Assembly: GCF_007489275.1 (NCBI RefSeq)
Contig: NZ_VLNR01000002.1
Coordinates: 1-64,000, forward strand
Source: Aquimarina algiphila
GTDB lineage: Bacteria; Bacteroidota; Bacteroidia; Flavobacteriales; Flavobacteriaceae
Length of the DNA: 64,000 nt
Reading direction: 5' to 3'
Shown: in pieces, positions 26,579 to 36,253 of the stretch
How positions within the stretch are numbered: position 1 is the first letter of the stretch
Layout: each line of letters starts with the position of its first letter
Translations under genes and position numbers: made by a program
Notes under the pieces: generated by a model
What the model saw: only the letters and a program-made list of their open reading frames with translations
What the model was told of the DNA's origin: nothing
Database searches by the model: none

Positions 26579-27955
26579 CTAATTTTTACTAGCATTTTGA
26601 GCAATTTCCTGAAGTTTTTTATCAATCATCTCTTTTGTGATTAATTTCCCTTGCAGTATTACACCAAAAACTTGCATTAAGGCTTTACTGTTTTCTAACG
26701 GATTAGAATCCAGTAATACGATATCGGCTTCTAATCCTTCCTTAATTTGCCCAAAAGTATCTTCCTGATCAAAAAAACGAGCTGGATTGATGGTTCCTGA
26801 TTGTAATATCTCTAATGGTGTTAACCCGGCCTCTGCCATTCCATTTATTTCATGATGAATAGAAAACCCCGGAACATTAAATAATTGAGGGGCATCAGAA
26901 CCCAATAGAATTTTATTTCCACCACTAAGCTTTTTAAGTAGTTTTCTTCTTATGGTATTAAATTGTTGCCATTGCGCTTCATTAAAATTAGGATTATCCT
27001 CGGTGTACTGAGCTTTTCTTTGTTTCCAGTTTTGTAATGTAGATGCTGGCATATATTTCATTTCAGGATCTTGTAGTAATTCTTCTGCAGAAATAGGGGC
27101 AAACCACCTTTCGAATAAACTTTGCGTGGGAACAATCCAAATATTATTATTGTTAGCGAATTGAACTAATTCATCTATTTTTGATTCATCTGCTAAAGGT
27201 GTGAAGTTATACCCAAAAAATCCATTATCCTCAGGATTTACATTTTCTGAATCTGGTACCAATCCTTCTAGAAAACCATCAATATGATCAATTGAAGCGT
27301 ATTTACTTTCTATAGCATGTCGTATTCCTACATCAACAGGGACATGTCCAGAAAATGGAATGCCTACTTCGTTTGCAGTCTTTACAAGTTGATCAAATAC
27401 TTCTAATGTAATTCCTGGATGTATTTTTAAGAAATCATACCCTTCTTTTTGATATGCCGTTATTTTGTTTATAGCTTCTTCTTTAGTTTTAATGGAGTTA
27501 CCATTAAGAGATGGGCTTGATGTATAAATTCTTGGACTTTGTATGTTGCTTGCTTTGGCTTTTTCTCTTAATTCTAAATGATAAGGATGTCCCAACATTC
27601 CTCGTATGGTTGTAATTCCATTAGAAAGATATAAGAAGAGAACTTCCTCAATACGTTCTTTAGATGATGATGTTGGCTGAGGAATATGAGCATGCATTTC
27701 TGCTAGCCCCGGGATAAGATATTTTCCAGTAGCGTTAATTTTGGTAAGATACCCTTCTGGATTTTCAATGGTATCAGAAATTCTTTTAATTTTTCCAGAG
27801 TCAATTACTATATGTTGCCTTTCTAGAACAGTACCTTTGACAACATCAATAATATTTGCATCTGTAATTAGAATGGCGGTTTTACTTACTTGCTTTTGTG
27901 GCTGAGCACATGATACAATAAGCAAAGTTAGAAGTATGAAAAGTGAATTTTTCAT
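26579..27955 (-). CDS. Amidohydrolase-family lipoprotein
   Basis: A 458-residue lipoprotein (MKNSLFILLTLLIVSC, Cys16) of the metal-dependent amidohydrolase superfamily. Metal ligands visible are the His-x-His of GLAEMHAHIPQ, the carboxylated Lys of FLKIHPGI, the His in PFSGHVP, the His in SIDHIDG and the Asp in LLGSDAPQ. The set is complete for a binuclear site. Such exported enzymes are often prolidase- or dipeptidase-like. It is 11 bases from the DUF3291 gene in the operon. Confidence 0.9.
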   Translation of the reverse strand: MKNSLFILLTLLIVSCAQPQKQVSKTAILITDANIIDVVKGTVLERQHIVIDSGKIKRISDTIENPEGYLTKINATGKYLIPGLAEMHAHIPQPTSSSKERIEEVLFLYLSNGITTIRGMLGHPYHLELREKAKASNIQSPRIYTSSPSLNGNSIKTKEEAINKITAYQKEGYDFLKIHPGITLEVFDQLVKTANEVGIPFSGHVPVDVGIRHAIESKYASIDHIDGFLEGLVPDSENVNPEDNGFFGYNFTPLADESKIDELVQFANNNNIWIVPTQSLFERWFAPISAEELLQDPEMKYMPASTLQNWKQRKAQYTEDNPNFNEAQWQQFNTIRRKLLKKLSGGNKILLGSDAPQLFNVPGFSIHHEINGMAEAGLTPLEILQSGTINPARFFDQEDTFGQIKEGLEADIVLLDSNPLENSKALMQVFGVILQGKLITKEMIDKKLQEIAQNASKN

Positions 27956-27966
27956 TTTTTTGTGTT

Positions 27967-28428
27967 TTACAATTTTTTAAAGCGGACTGCCTCTTCGCTT
28001 GTAAATTTACTTTTGAAAGAGAAGGCATAGGGTGTTTCACCATGTTCCTGTAAATGATATAATCTCTCTTTGGCTTCTTCGGGGGAAGGTTGGTGACCTT
28101 CTTCGATATACCAGAATGCCATATGCATACGAGGCATTTTATGAAACCATTCTTTTTTACGCTTTAAGATCTCTGAATGTGCTGTGTTATAAACAAAATC
28201 AAATAATGTTTCTGCATTTTCCCAAACAGACATATTAATGATTAAAAAAAGATTATCAAATACTGTAATTGCAGTGGCATTACCTTCGTCTCCTTTAAGC
28301 CTCCAGACAAAACCTTTGCTTTGTTCTGCCAATGCATTTATACGGTCTAGATTATTTACAAAATCTTCCATGATAGGATCATTTATTGGAGCTAGCATTT
28401 CTGCGATGTTTACTTGAGCAAGTTGCAT
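27967..28428 (-). CDS. DUF3291 domain protein
   Basis: A 153-residue cytoplasmic protein of the DUF3291 family (dimeric ferredoxin-like fold). Visible family features are MQLAQVNIAEM at the start, VWRLKGDEGNA, the NMSVWENAETLFDFVY segment and MAFWYIEEGHQPSPEEAKERL near the end. The family resembles small monooxygenases such as those for antibiotic biosynthesis, but activity is unknown. It sits between two amidohydrolase genes with gaps of 11 and 14 bases. Confidence 0.88.
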   Translation of the reverse strand: MQLAQVNIAEMLAPINDPIMEDFVNNLDRINALAEQSKGFVWRLKGDEGNATAITVFDNLFLIINMSVWENAETLFDFVYNTAHSEILKRKKEWFHKMPRMHMAFWYIEEGHQPSPEEAKERLYHLQEHGETPYAFSFKSKFTSEEAVRFKKL

Positions 28429-28442
28429 AGGTATAGTGTTTT

Positions 28443-31400
28443 TTAATTATGTCCGATATGACAACCACATCCTGGGCGCATAAAACTTTGAGATTCTTTA
28501 TGCCAAGGAAAAGCTTGACTATAGTTCGCATTCTCCCACCAGAATTTACTTCTGTTTTTGGTAGTATTTCCTATTTCATTCATGGTATCCGTATCAAATA
28601 ACCTACCATTGACCATGGTATATTTTACCGTTTCAGTATTTCTAATATTTTCTAAAGGGTTTTTATCCAATACAATTAAATCTGCTAACTTTCCTTCTTT
28701 AAGGGAACCAATATCGTTTCCAGCTCCTATATATTGTGCACCATTTAAGGTTGCGGCTCTTAAAGCTTCTAAGTTTGTCATCCCGCCTTGTTGAAGCATC
28801 CATAATTCCCAATGTGCTCCAAGACCTTGTAATTGCCCATGTGCTCCCAAGTTAACCTTTACTCCTTCATCACTTAAAGCCTTACAGGTTTTTGAAACAA
28901 GAATATGTCCGTTTTCATATTCTTCATCTGGTACCATAGTTCTGTGTCTAGCACGTGCGTCAACAATAGCTCTGGGGGTATATTTAAGTAATTTTTCATT
29001 TTCCCAAACATTATCTTTTTGATAGAAGTAATATTCTCCATTCATACCTCCATAGTTTACAATTAATGTTGGAGTATATCCTGTCTTACTTCTTTTCCAC
29101 AATTCATTTACATCTTTATATACAGGTGCTACAGGAATATTATGTTCTATTCCGGTATGTCCATCCATAATCATACTCATATTATGATAAAAGGTAGAAC
29201 CTCCTTCTGGAACAACATTGATTTGAAGTTCTCTGGCTGCTTGTATTACCTGCTGACGTTGATCTCTTCGAGGTTGATTATAGCTTTTTACAGATTTGGC
29301 TCCAAACGCCTTGGTTCTACGGATTGAAGATCGTGCATCTTCTAATGAATTTACGACAGCTTTAAAATCTCCATCTGCACCATATAAAATAATTCCGGTA
29401 GAGTAGAGGCGAGGACCTACCATTTGACCATTTCGTATCATTTCAGACATGGTAAATATTGATTCTGTATTGGCAGAAGGGTCATGAGATGTGGTTACTC
29501 CAAAAGCAAGGTTCGCATATAATTGCCAGTGCTTCTGGGTTGTTAATCCGTATCTAAATCCTCCAACATGAGCATGAGCATCTACAATACCAGGCATAAT
29601 CGTTTTGCCTTTTACATCATATACTTTTGCATCTCCAGGAACAGATATTTCAGAAACGTCACCTATTTTTTCAATACGGTTATTTCTTATAATGATTGTA
29701 CCATTTTCTATGACCTGATCGCCTTCCATTGTAATTATTCTGGCATTAGTAAATGCAGTTCGACCTTGTGGTACATCGGTTTTTACTTTTAAATCAATTT
29801 TGATCCCATTATCCGTAATATCACCAACTTTTTCAGGAGAATCAGGTAAGAATGTAAAACGATCTTTTATATCATTAGAAAAATATTCATCACCTAATGT
29901 CCAGAATACTTTTTTACTATCCTTTGACCAATGAAGATTTACACCTGCATCTTTAGTAATCTGAGATACGGGTACAGATTTAGATTTATTATCGAGATCT
30001 ACTTCTTTTCCATTGATCACCAAAGGAGCTACAAAAGCTTTATGTAAATTCGTAAATGCTATCCATTTGTTATCCGGACTAGGTACTAATCGATTTGCAT
30101 ATTTGGATTTGACATGTGTTTTTTTATCCTTTCCGTTTAAATCCACAGATTTTAGTTCCTTTGTAAGACTTCCAAAATATGTACCTCCAGTTTGATAAAA
30201 AACCCTTTCTCCATTAGCAGAAAACATAGGATATTCACCTTCATCTGTTATTAACTTTGCAATACCTCCAGAAGAAGACATAGTATATATCCCCGTGTTT
30301 TTTGTAAAACTCAATCCTTGATCACTATTTCCATTTTCTTTCCTAAAAGTGATCAAACTATTGGTAGAATTAAATACAGGGGTTCTATAAATCCCTTTTT
30401 TTGTCGTAAGCTTAGTAGGTGTTCCTCCCGACAATGGAATTTTACTTATTCCGCCTAAATTCTCATCATTCCAGGTGACATAAACGATATATTGTCCATC
30501 AGTAGAAAAGCTAGGTTCGAATTCAAAATCAGCAGACTGAGTTGTAAGCCGTTGAGGTTTGCCTTTGGGTAAATGTTTACTCCATAATTGCCCAAGAGCA
30601 CTAAATACCAGTGTTTTGCCATCGGGAGAAGTTACTACATTACGAATTACCTTTGCAGTAAATTCATCTGGAGATACCGGAGCATTAAAATGTAATGTCT
30701 CTGCGATTTTAATGTTGGCATCTACTGAAAATGGAATATTAGCTATTTCCTGAGTCTCAATATTAATTTTATTAATTTTCCCGCCAGACCAGAAAACAAT
30801 TTCTTTATTATCAGGTGCCCAGCTAAAATTAGGATAGGTGCCAAAAATTGCCCAGGCTTGTTGTTGATCTTTATTAAGTTTGTCATAAATAGGCCATTCT
30901 TCTCCTGTTTCCAGGTTATGAATGTACAATACAGTTTTTGTTCGTACTCTTTTTATAAATGCTAATTTCTTTCCATCTCGAGATACTTGTGGTCTCGCTG
31001 CTCCTCCTGGCCCTCCTGTAACTGTTATGGTTTTCCCAGTTTCGAAATCGTATCTTTTAATAGCATAGATTTGTTTGTTGGCATCTTTGTTATATTGAAA
31101 GAATCCACCGGGATACATATCTTCACTGTAATACATATATTTACCATCAGGAGTGATATTGGGTTCATTGACGTCTTGTTGGTCATTTTTTCTTTTGGTA
31201 AGCTGTATTCCAGAACCACCTGTGATATGATATTGCCACATTTCTCCAGCACCTAATGACCGTTGAGAAGTAAAATGTTTTCTTGCAATAAGATAATTAC
31301 CATCAGGCATCCAGGTAGCATTGTTTAATAATCTAAAACTTTCTTTAGTAATTTGTTTTGCATTACTACCATCTCGGTTCATCACCCATATATTATCACC

Positions 31401-31751
31401 GCCTCCTGCATCACTGGTAAAGGAAATTTTCTTTCCATCTGGACTAAAACGTGGTTGTACTTCAAAAGGAATTCCTGTACGTAATACTTTTGCTTTTCCT
31501 CCAGAAAAGGGGATACTATAAATATCCCCTAAAAGGTCAAAAATAATAGTTTTTCCATCTGGACTTACATCTAGATTCATCCAGGTACCTTCATCAGTAT
31601 TAAATTTGTGGTCTTTATAATTAAATTCTCCTTTGGGATTAGAAACATCCCATTTTTCTTCTTCTTTTTTATCTTTTTTGTCTTTCTGAGCTTGAGTAGT
31701 TGTTACAATTAATAATCCCAATATCAAGAAAGAGATAATGTGTTTGTGCAT
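28443..31751 (-). CDS. PD40 beta-propeller / amidohydrolase fusion, exported
   Basis: A 1102-residue exported protein with signal peptide (MHKHIISFLILGLLIVTTTQA). Residues 50-680 contain TolB/PD40 propeller repeats (FSPDGKKISFTSD, ITPDGKYMYYSED, SPDGKTLVFSA); residues 690-1075 are an amidohydrolase with the His-x-His in MPGIVDAHAHVGG, the probable carboxylated Lys in AKSVKSYN, and the His in GHTGIEHN. The C-terminus has a short Cys-rich tail (GCGCHIGHN). The propeller probably restricts entry to peptides, as in Tricorn-like proteases. First gene of the five-gene operon after the receptor. Confidence 0.9.
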   Translation of the reverse strand: MHKHIISFLILGLLIVTTTQAQKDKKDKKEEEKWDVSNPKGEFNYKDHKFNTDEGTWMNLDVSPDGKTIIFDLLGDIYSIPFSGGKAKVLRTGIPFEVQPRFSPDGKKISFTSDAGGGDNIWVMNRDGSNAKQITKESFRLLNNATWMPDGNYLIARKHFTSQRSLGAGEMWQYHITGGSGIQLTKRKNDQQDVNEPNITPDGKYMYYSEDMYPGGFFQYNKDANKQIYAIKRYDFETGKTITVTGGPGGAARPQVSRDGKKLAFIKRVRTKTVLYIHNLETGEEWPIYDKLNKDQQQAWAIFGTYPNFSWAPDNKEIVFWSGGKINKINIETQEIANIPFSVDANIKIAETLHFNAPVSPDEFTAKVIRNVVTSPDGKTLVFSALGQLWSKHLPKGKPQRLTTQSADFEFEPSFSTDGQYIVYVTWNDENLGGISKIPLSGGTPTKLTTKKGIYRTPVFNSTNSLITFRKENGNSDQGLSFTKNTGIYTMSSSGGIAKLITDEGEYPMFSANGERVFYQTGGTYFGSLTKELKSVDLNGKDKKTHVKSKYANRLVPSPDNKWIAFTNLHKAFVAPLVINGKEVDLDNKSKSVPVSQITKDAGVNLHWSKDSKKVFWTLGDEYFSNDIKDRFTFLPDSPEKVGDITDNGIKIDLKVKTDVPQGRTAFTNARIITMEGDQVIENGTIIIRNNRIEKIGDVSEISVPGDAKVYDVKGKTIMPGIVDAHAHVGGFRYGLTTQKHWQLYANLAFGVTTSHDPSANTESIFTMSEMIRNGQMVGPRLYSTGIILYGADGDFKAVVNSLEDARSSIRRTKAFGAKSVKSYNQPRRDQRQQVIQAARELQINVVPEGGSTFYHNMSMIMDGHTGIEHNIPVAPVYKDVNELWKRSKTGYTPTLIVNYGGMNGEYYFYQKDNVWENEKLLKYTPRAIVDARARHRTMVPDEEYENGHILVSKTCKALSDEGVKVNLGAHGQLQGLGAHWELWMLQQGGMTNLEALRAATLNGAQYIGAGNDIGSLKEGKLADLIVLDKNPLENIRNTETVKYTMVNGRLFDTDTMNEIGNTTKNRSKFWWENANYSQAFPWHKESQSFMRPGCGCHIGHN

Positions 31752-31760
31752 GATTCGTAG

Positions 31761-31796
31761 TTTATGTAATCCGAAAATAAGGATTTATCACATAAA
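31761..31796 (-). promoter_or_regulatory. Bulged hairpin in the leader between receptor and amidohydrolase genes
   Basis: TTTATGT and AATCC pair with GGATT and ACATAAA around an 8-base loop, with a 4-base bulge on one side, giving 12 pairs. It ends 10 bases upstream of the amidohydrolase start and 45 bases after the receptor stop. No T-run follows, so it is not a standard terminator; it could stabilise or process the shared transcript. Confidence 0.35.
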
Positions 31797-31841
31797 ATAT
31801 CTTAAAGTGTTGTTAATGCAATTTTAGTTACTAAAGGAATC

Positions 31842-34259
31842 CTAAATCCTATTTTTTTCATCTTCAATTCCGGTTTTACGCTTTCTGGATTTTTTTACTT
31901 CTTTACTTCCAAAGTTATACGTCAAATTAAAACGAACCTGTCTGCTATCCCATCCTCCATTACCTCGTATTGATAGATCTCCAAATCGTGTATCTCCATG
32001 CCAGGGAGAGGTGTATAAAATATCATTAAATGCTAAGCGGGCAGTCAATTTATCAGAGAAAAAACGTTTTTGGAAGGCTAGATTTAAGGAGCCTAAACTT
32101 TTAATTTGGTAAGTCCCTCCCCAGATAGATGGAGAATTAAACCATCCAGAGATTTCCATTTTATAACCTTTTGGCAATGAAAAAGTATTTTGACCATATA
32201 GACTTAAGGTATTTTGAGATACAGAAACAAAATCTTGATTAGTGGCTTCAAAAATACTTCTATATGCATTAAGACTATAGTATACACTCCACCAGTTATT
32301 AATTTTGGTAGGATAAGATATACTAAGGTTAATAATTTTTTGGTCTGCTACATTTCTGGTGATTATAAAATTTTGATCTTCATCCTGTGCTTCTGTTACT
32401 TGTGCAAAATAATCTCCTACAAAACTATAACTTATAGCAGTTGTTAATCTATAATTGTGTGTATGTGATAATTTTATATTATCTGTATATTGAGGTTGTA
32501 AAAACGGGTTTCCTTTTCTAAACGATAATTCATTAAGTTTAAATTCGAAAGGATTTAGGTTTTGATAATTAGGACGTTGTATTCTTCGACTATAGGTTAA
32601 TGCAATAGAATTTTTTTGATTCATTTGGTAAGTAATACCACCACTAGGAAAAAAATCAGTATAATCTCTTTTAACCCTATCATCGCCTGTATCCTGACGG
32701 CTAAATAACTGCCCGTCCGATTTTGTTTGTTCTACACGTAGACCAAATTGTAAATTAATTTTTTTGAATTTACGATTGTAATTAAAATAGGCAGCATATA
32801 TCTCTTCATCATATGTAAAATCATTACTTTGATCAAGATTAATAATATCCTGACCACTTATTCTATCAAAAAAATCAAACCCGTTTTCAGTATCTATATT
32901 AGAATATTTAATACCAAGTCCCAATTTTCCTTTAAGAAAATTTTGTTCATAATCTGCTTTTGAAGTAAAAATAGTAATGTCTATCGGAGTACTAAAAAAA
33001 TTGGTTGTTTCGCTTTGTAATTCGGTTTCATCTCCGTTAAAATATTGATTAGGCTGTAAGTTTGTTCGATCATTATTATATTGTCCATAATCCAAATCGA
33101 TATTCATACTATATCCCAGGGTATCGCTATAACGGTAGTTTGCATTGGCATATAGGTTACTGGTTTGTGTATCAGAATCACTACCTGCAATTAAAACTTG
33201 CTCGGGGTTACTATTACCTTGACGAATAATTGGTGTTCTGGAATCAGTATCTGATATTACATTGTTAAAATTTCCGGTAAGAATAATACCAAAAGTAGAT
33301 TTTTTATTAGCAAAGTAATCATATCCTAGTTTTAGATTATTACTGTTATTATCATTTACAGTTTCTGATTTGGCATCAAAAATAGTATTGTTTTGTGTTC
33401 TAAACAGATCAATAAAACTAAAACTCTTTCCAAAACGATTACTATAGGTTCCGAAGAAGTTTGATTTCTTATTCCTGGTGTTAAAGGAAACAGAACTGGT
33501 ATATCGAGCAAAGTCACCATAGGTAATACCTGCACTTAGAGAACCATTTGTACCGAGAGTTTTATCTCTTTTTAATTTAATATTGATGATACCTGCATTT
33601 CCTTCGGCTTCATATTTTGATGATGGTTGTGTAATAATCTCTATAGCTTCTACATTACTGGATTGAATGGTTTTTAAATAGTTCGTGAGATCCTCTCCTC
33701 TAAGTACAGAAGGTTTGTCGTCTATATATATTAAAACTCCGGTTTTTCCTTCTACAATAAGATTATCATTATTATCTACAATAACACCAGGGGCCTTACG
33801 CAAAAGCTCATAACCAGATGTTCCGCTGGCACTTAATGTGTTTTGTACATTAAAAACAGTCTTATCTGCCATGACTTGTACGATTGGTTTTTCTGCAACC
33901 ACAGTAACTTCATCAAGGCTTTCTGTTTTTATAACAAGACTAATTCTTCCTAAATCTACATCTTCGCCTTGTATTGTAATCAGAGCGGTAGTGTAGTCTG
34001 TAAAACCAAGACTTGAAATAATACCCTGATAAGTTCCATCTTTAATGTTTTCAATATTGAATTCTCCTTTGTTATTGGTAATTACTCCCGTAATGAATTC
34101 TTTGTTTGAAGATCGAATAAGAGATATTGTGGCAGCATCAACAGGTTTTGATTGCTCATCCAGAACAATACCTTTAATTGTATTTTGTGCTTTACTTATG
34201 TTCATCGATAAGAACACAAGAACAATAATTAGAATAAATTTATTACTTTTTCCGTACAT
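31842..34259 (-). CDS. TonB-dependent outer-membrane receptor (OMP_b-brl family)
   Basis: An 805-residue outer-membrane receptor. After the signal peptide comes a carboxypeptidase-like regulatory domain (about 26-110, KGIVLDEQSKPVDAATISL), a TonB plug (KTVFNVQNTLSASGTSGYELLRK to about 230) and a long beta-barrel of the OMP_b-brl_3 family ending in VRFNLTYNFGSKEVKKSRKRK. It has no SusD partner, so it is not a typical glycan locus. The next genes encode exported peptidase-like enzymes, so it probably imports peptide-type nutrients. It is divergent from a LytS/LytR pair. Confidence 0.92.
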   Translation of the reverse strand: MYGKSNKFILIIVLVFLSMNISKAQNTIKGIVLDEQSKPVDAATISLIRSSNKEFITGVITNNKGEFNIENIKDGTYQGIISSLGFTDYTTALITIQGEDVDLGRISLVIKTESLDEVTVVAEKPIVQVMADKTVFNVQNTLSASGTSGYELLRKAPGVIVDNNDNLIVEGKTGVLIYIDDKPSVLRGEDLTNYLKTIQSSNVEAIEIITQPSSKYEAEGNAGIINIKLKRDKTLGTNGSLSAGITYGDFARYTSSVSFNTRNKKSNFFGTYSNRFGKSFSFIDLFRTQNNTIFDAKSETVNDNNSNNLKLGYDYFANKKSTFGIILTGNFNNVISDTDSRTPIIRQGNSNPEQVLIAGSDSDTQTSNLYANANYRYSDTLGYSMNIDLDYGQYNNDRTNLQPNQYFNGDETELQSETTNFFSTPIDITIFTSKADYEQNFLKGKLGLGIKYSNIDTENGFDFFDRISGQDIINLDQSNDFTYDEEIYAAYFNYNRKFKKINLQFGLRVEQTKSDGQLFSRQDTGDDRVKRDYTDFFPSGGITYQMNQKNSIALTYSRRIQRPNYQNLNPFEFKLNELSFRKGNPFLQPQYTDNIKLSHTHNYRLTTAISYSFVGDYFAQVTEAQDEDQNFIITRNVADQKIINLSISYPTKINNWWSVYYSLNAYRSIFEATNQDFVSVSQNTLSLYGQNTFSLPKGYKMEISGWFNSPSIWGGTYQIKSLGSLNLAFQKRFFSDKLTARLAFNDILYTSPWHGDTRFGDLSIRGNGGWDSRQVRFNLTYNFGSKEVKKSRKRKTGIEDEKNRI

Positions 34260-34322
34260 GATTGATTATTTTTTTGTTTCGACAAATTTGAAAAATGAAA
34301 CAATACTAGTCATGTAGAAACC

Positions 34323-34387
34323 GATGAGTTGACTATTGTCCCGTTAAATGGGAAAAGACAACTCGTCTGGATATAAGACAATTCGTC
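34323..34387. promoter_or_regulatory. Direct-repeat operator, probable LytTR-binding site
   Basis: AAGACAACTCGTC (34355-34367) and AAGACAATTCGTC (34375-34387) match at 12 of 13 bases and are 20 bases apart, about two helical turns. Degenerate inverted copies lie at 34323-34333 (GATGAGTTGAC) and 34331-34340 (GACTATTGTC). The site is between the receptor gene and the divergent LytS/LytR pair, and LytTR regulators bind such direct repeats. No other copy was noticed in the window. Confidence 0.55.
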
Positions 34388-34419
34388 GAAATATATGTAA
34401 AGGAGAAATGTATTAGTTT

Positions 34420-34427
34420 TAGTTTTG
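34420..34427 (+). promoter_or_regulatory. Probable -7 element (TAGTTTTG) of the LytS/LytR promoter
   Basis: TAGTTTTG fits TAnnTTTG and ends 19 bases before the kinase ATG. There is no TTG at the -33 position, so transcription may depend on an activator bound to the direct repeats 33-65 bases upstream. Confidence 0.4.
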
Positions 34428-34446
34428 TATACGATAATACATAATT

Positions 34447-35517
34447 ATGAGAAAACCATTTTTAGAAAGAAAAGTTTTTGGCATCAGAACGGTAGAACTT
34501 ATTGCCTTTGTTGCAATTTATGTGTTTTTCGCATTTGCATATCACTTAGCGATATGGGCGAATAGAGAAGGGTATAATAAAGAGGAGGATTCTTTATTCG
34601 ACCTTATTAATTTTATCGATGATGGTGGTTTAGATTATCTACTGAAACTTATTATTACTATTCCTATTTGGTGGCTTCTTTTTAGGGTTTTAAAGAATTG
34701 GTCGATGAAAAGTAAGCTATTATTGCATATTGTGTTATTACCGTCTTTTATCATTGTATGGCAGCAATTGTACTATTCCATAAGTGATATATTTGGATTT
34801 TTCTATTTGGATGGAGCAGGACGAACATGGGATTTCTATATTCCTGCGCTTTTTTATATACTTCAGTTTGGAATATTTCATTCGTACCAGTATCATATTG
34901 ATAATCAAAAAAAAATAGAATTAGAAGGTGAATTACGTGCTGCAGCCTTAAAAAGTGAATTATCAGCATTAAAGGCTCAATTAAATCCACATTTCTTGTA
35001 TAATATATTTAACACAATTAGTGCTTCTGTACCCCCTGAAAATGAAAAGACTAGACATTTGATAGCAGAATTATCAGATTTGTTTAGGTATCAGTTACAA
35101 GCCTCTCAAGTTGAAAAGGTTCCTCTAAGGGAGGAATTAGATTTTGTGAAAAAATATTTGACACTAGAAAAAGAACGTTTCGAAGAACGTCTTCAAATAA
35201 AGATTGACGTGGCAGAAAATGTGATGGAAGAAAAAATACCACCTATGCTATTACAACCACTGGTTGAAAATTCTATTAAACATGGTCTTGCTTCTCTGAT
35301 AGAAGGAGGTGAAATATCTATTTCAATATTCAAAAAAGAAGATAAACTTCATTTTGAGATTGGGGATACTGGTATTGGTATTAAAGACAAAGGAAAAGTA
35401 TACGGAAAAGGTATTGGACTAACTAATACCAGAATGCGCTTGGAAAAAATGTATAATTCTACGCTTAAGTTAAGTGATAATACACCACAAGGACTAAAAA
35501 TTAATTTTACTATATAA
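34447..35517 (+). CDS. Sensor histidine kinase, LytS/YehU type
   Basis: A 356-residue membrane kinase with hydrophobic helices at about 17-36, 64-82, 91-110 and 129-145, a helical linker, and the His_kinase sequence LKAQLNPHFLYNIFNT with His182. The ATPase domain has N box LVENSIKHG and G boxes DTGIGI and GKGIGLTNTR. It is followed after one base by its response regulator. The divergent gene is the outer-membrane receptor, so the kinase probably senses the nutrient or envelope state related to it. Confidence 0.92.
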   Translation: MRKPFLERKVFGIRTVELIAFVAIYVFFAFAYHLAIWANREGYNKEEDSLFDLINFIDDGGLDYLLKLIITIPIWWLLFRVLKNWSMKSKLLLHIVLLPSFIIVWQQLYYSISDIFGFFYLDGAGRTWDFYIPALFYILQFGIFHSYQYHIDNQKKIELEGELRAAALKSELSALKAQLNPHFLYNIFNTISASVPPENEKTRHLIAELSDLFRYQLQASQVEKVPLREELDFVKKYLTLEKERFEERLQIKIDVAENVMEEKIPPMLLQPLVENSIKHGLASLIEGGEISISIFKKEDKLHFEIGDTGIGIKDKGKVYGKGIGLTNTRMRLEKMYNSTLKLSDNTPQGLKINFTI

Positions 35518-35518
35518 A

Positions 35519-36247
35519 ATGAAGAAGGTAATCATTATAGATGATGAAGCTGCAGCAAGGAAACTCATCAAAGAATATCTAGCTGATTTCCCAGAGTTGA
35601 TCTTGTTAGGAGAAGCTAATAATGGAGTTGATGCGGTTAAAATGATTAATGAGTTTAAACCAGATCTTGTATTTATGGATGTACAAATGCCGGGAATGAC
35701 TGGATTTGATGTACTCACCCATATTGATGAAATTCCTCAGATTATTTTTTCTACTGCATATGACAAATATGCATTGCAAGCCTTTGATGTACATGCAATC
35801 GATTATTTATTAAAACCATATACCAAGGAAAGGTTTAAGGTAGCAATAGAACGTTTAAATTCATATACAGGTGAAAATAAGATTAGGCCTTTGGCAGAAA
35901 GCTTATTAATGGATCAACCAAAATATCCCGAGCGAATACTTGTACAGTCTCAAAGTAAGTTAATTACTATAGCTGTAGAAGATATTATACGTATTGAGGC
36001 CTATGGAGATTACTCTAAATTAATAACAGATACAGGGGTATATCTAAGTAATTTTGGCATTTCTGCATTAGAAGAAAAATTAGATAACGCGATTTTAATC
36101 CGGGTGCACCGTTCTTCAATTATTAATTTAAATAAAGTAAAAGAGTTAAATAAATATACCAAGAGCTACGATGTCGTAATGCAAAATGATGAAGTAGTGC
36201 GGGTTAGTCGAGGATATATGGATAACATAAAACGATTAATGTTTTAA
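35519..36247 (+). CDS. LytTR-family response regulator
   Basis: A 242-residue response regulator: receiver with Asp8-Asp9, phospho-acceptor Asp54 (LVFMDVQMPGM) and the Lys in YLLKPYTK, then a LytTR DNA-binding domain from about residue 140 (RILVQSQSKLITI, ILIRVHRSSIINL). The partner kinase ends one base before its ATG. The probable target is the direct-repeat site at 34323-34387. The gene converges with the YdeI/OmdA gene with only six bases between. Confidence 0.93.
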   Translation: MKKVIIIDDEAAARKLIKEYLADFPELILLGEANNGVDAVKMINEFKPDLVFMDVQMPGMTGFDVLTHIDEIPQIIFSTAYDKYALQAFDVHAIDYLLKPYTKERFKVAIERLNSYTGENKIRPLAESLLMDQPKYPERILVQSQSKLITIAVEDIIRIEAYGDYSKLITDTGVYLSNFGISALEEKLDNAILIRVHRSSIINLNKVKELNKYTKSYDVVMQNDEVVRVSRGYMDNIKRLMF

Positions 36248-36253
36248 AGGATA

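Noticed and set aside
31842-34259. A SusC-type glycan utilisation locus
   Set aside because: There is no SusD gene or glycoside hydrolase nearby, and the barrel belongs to the OMP_b-brl type.
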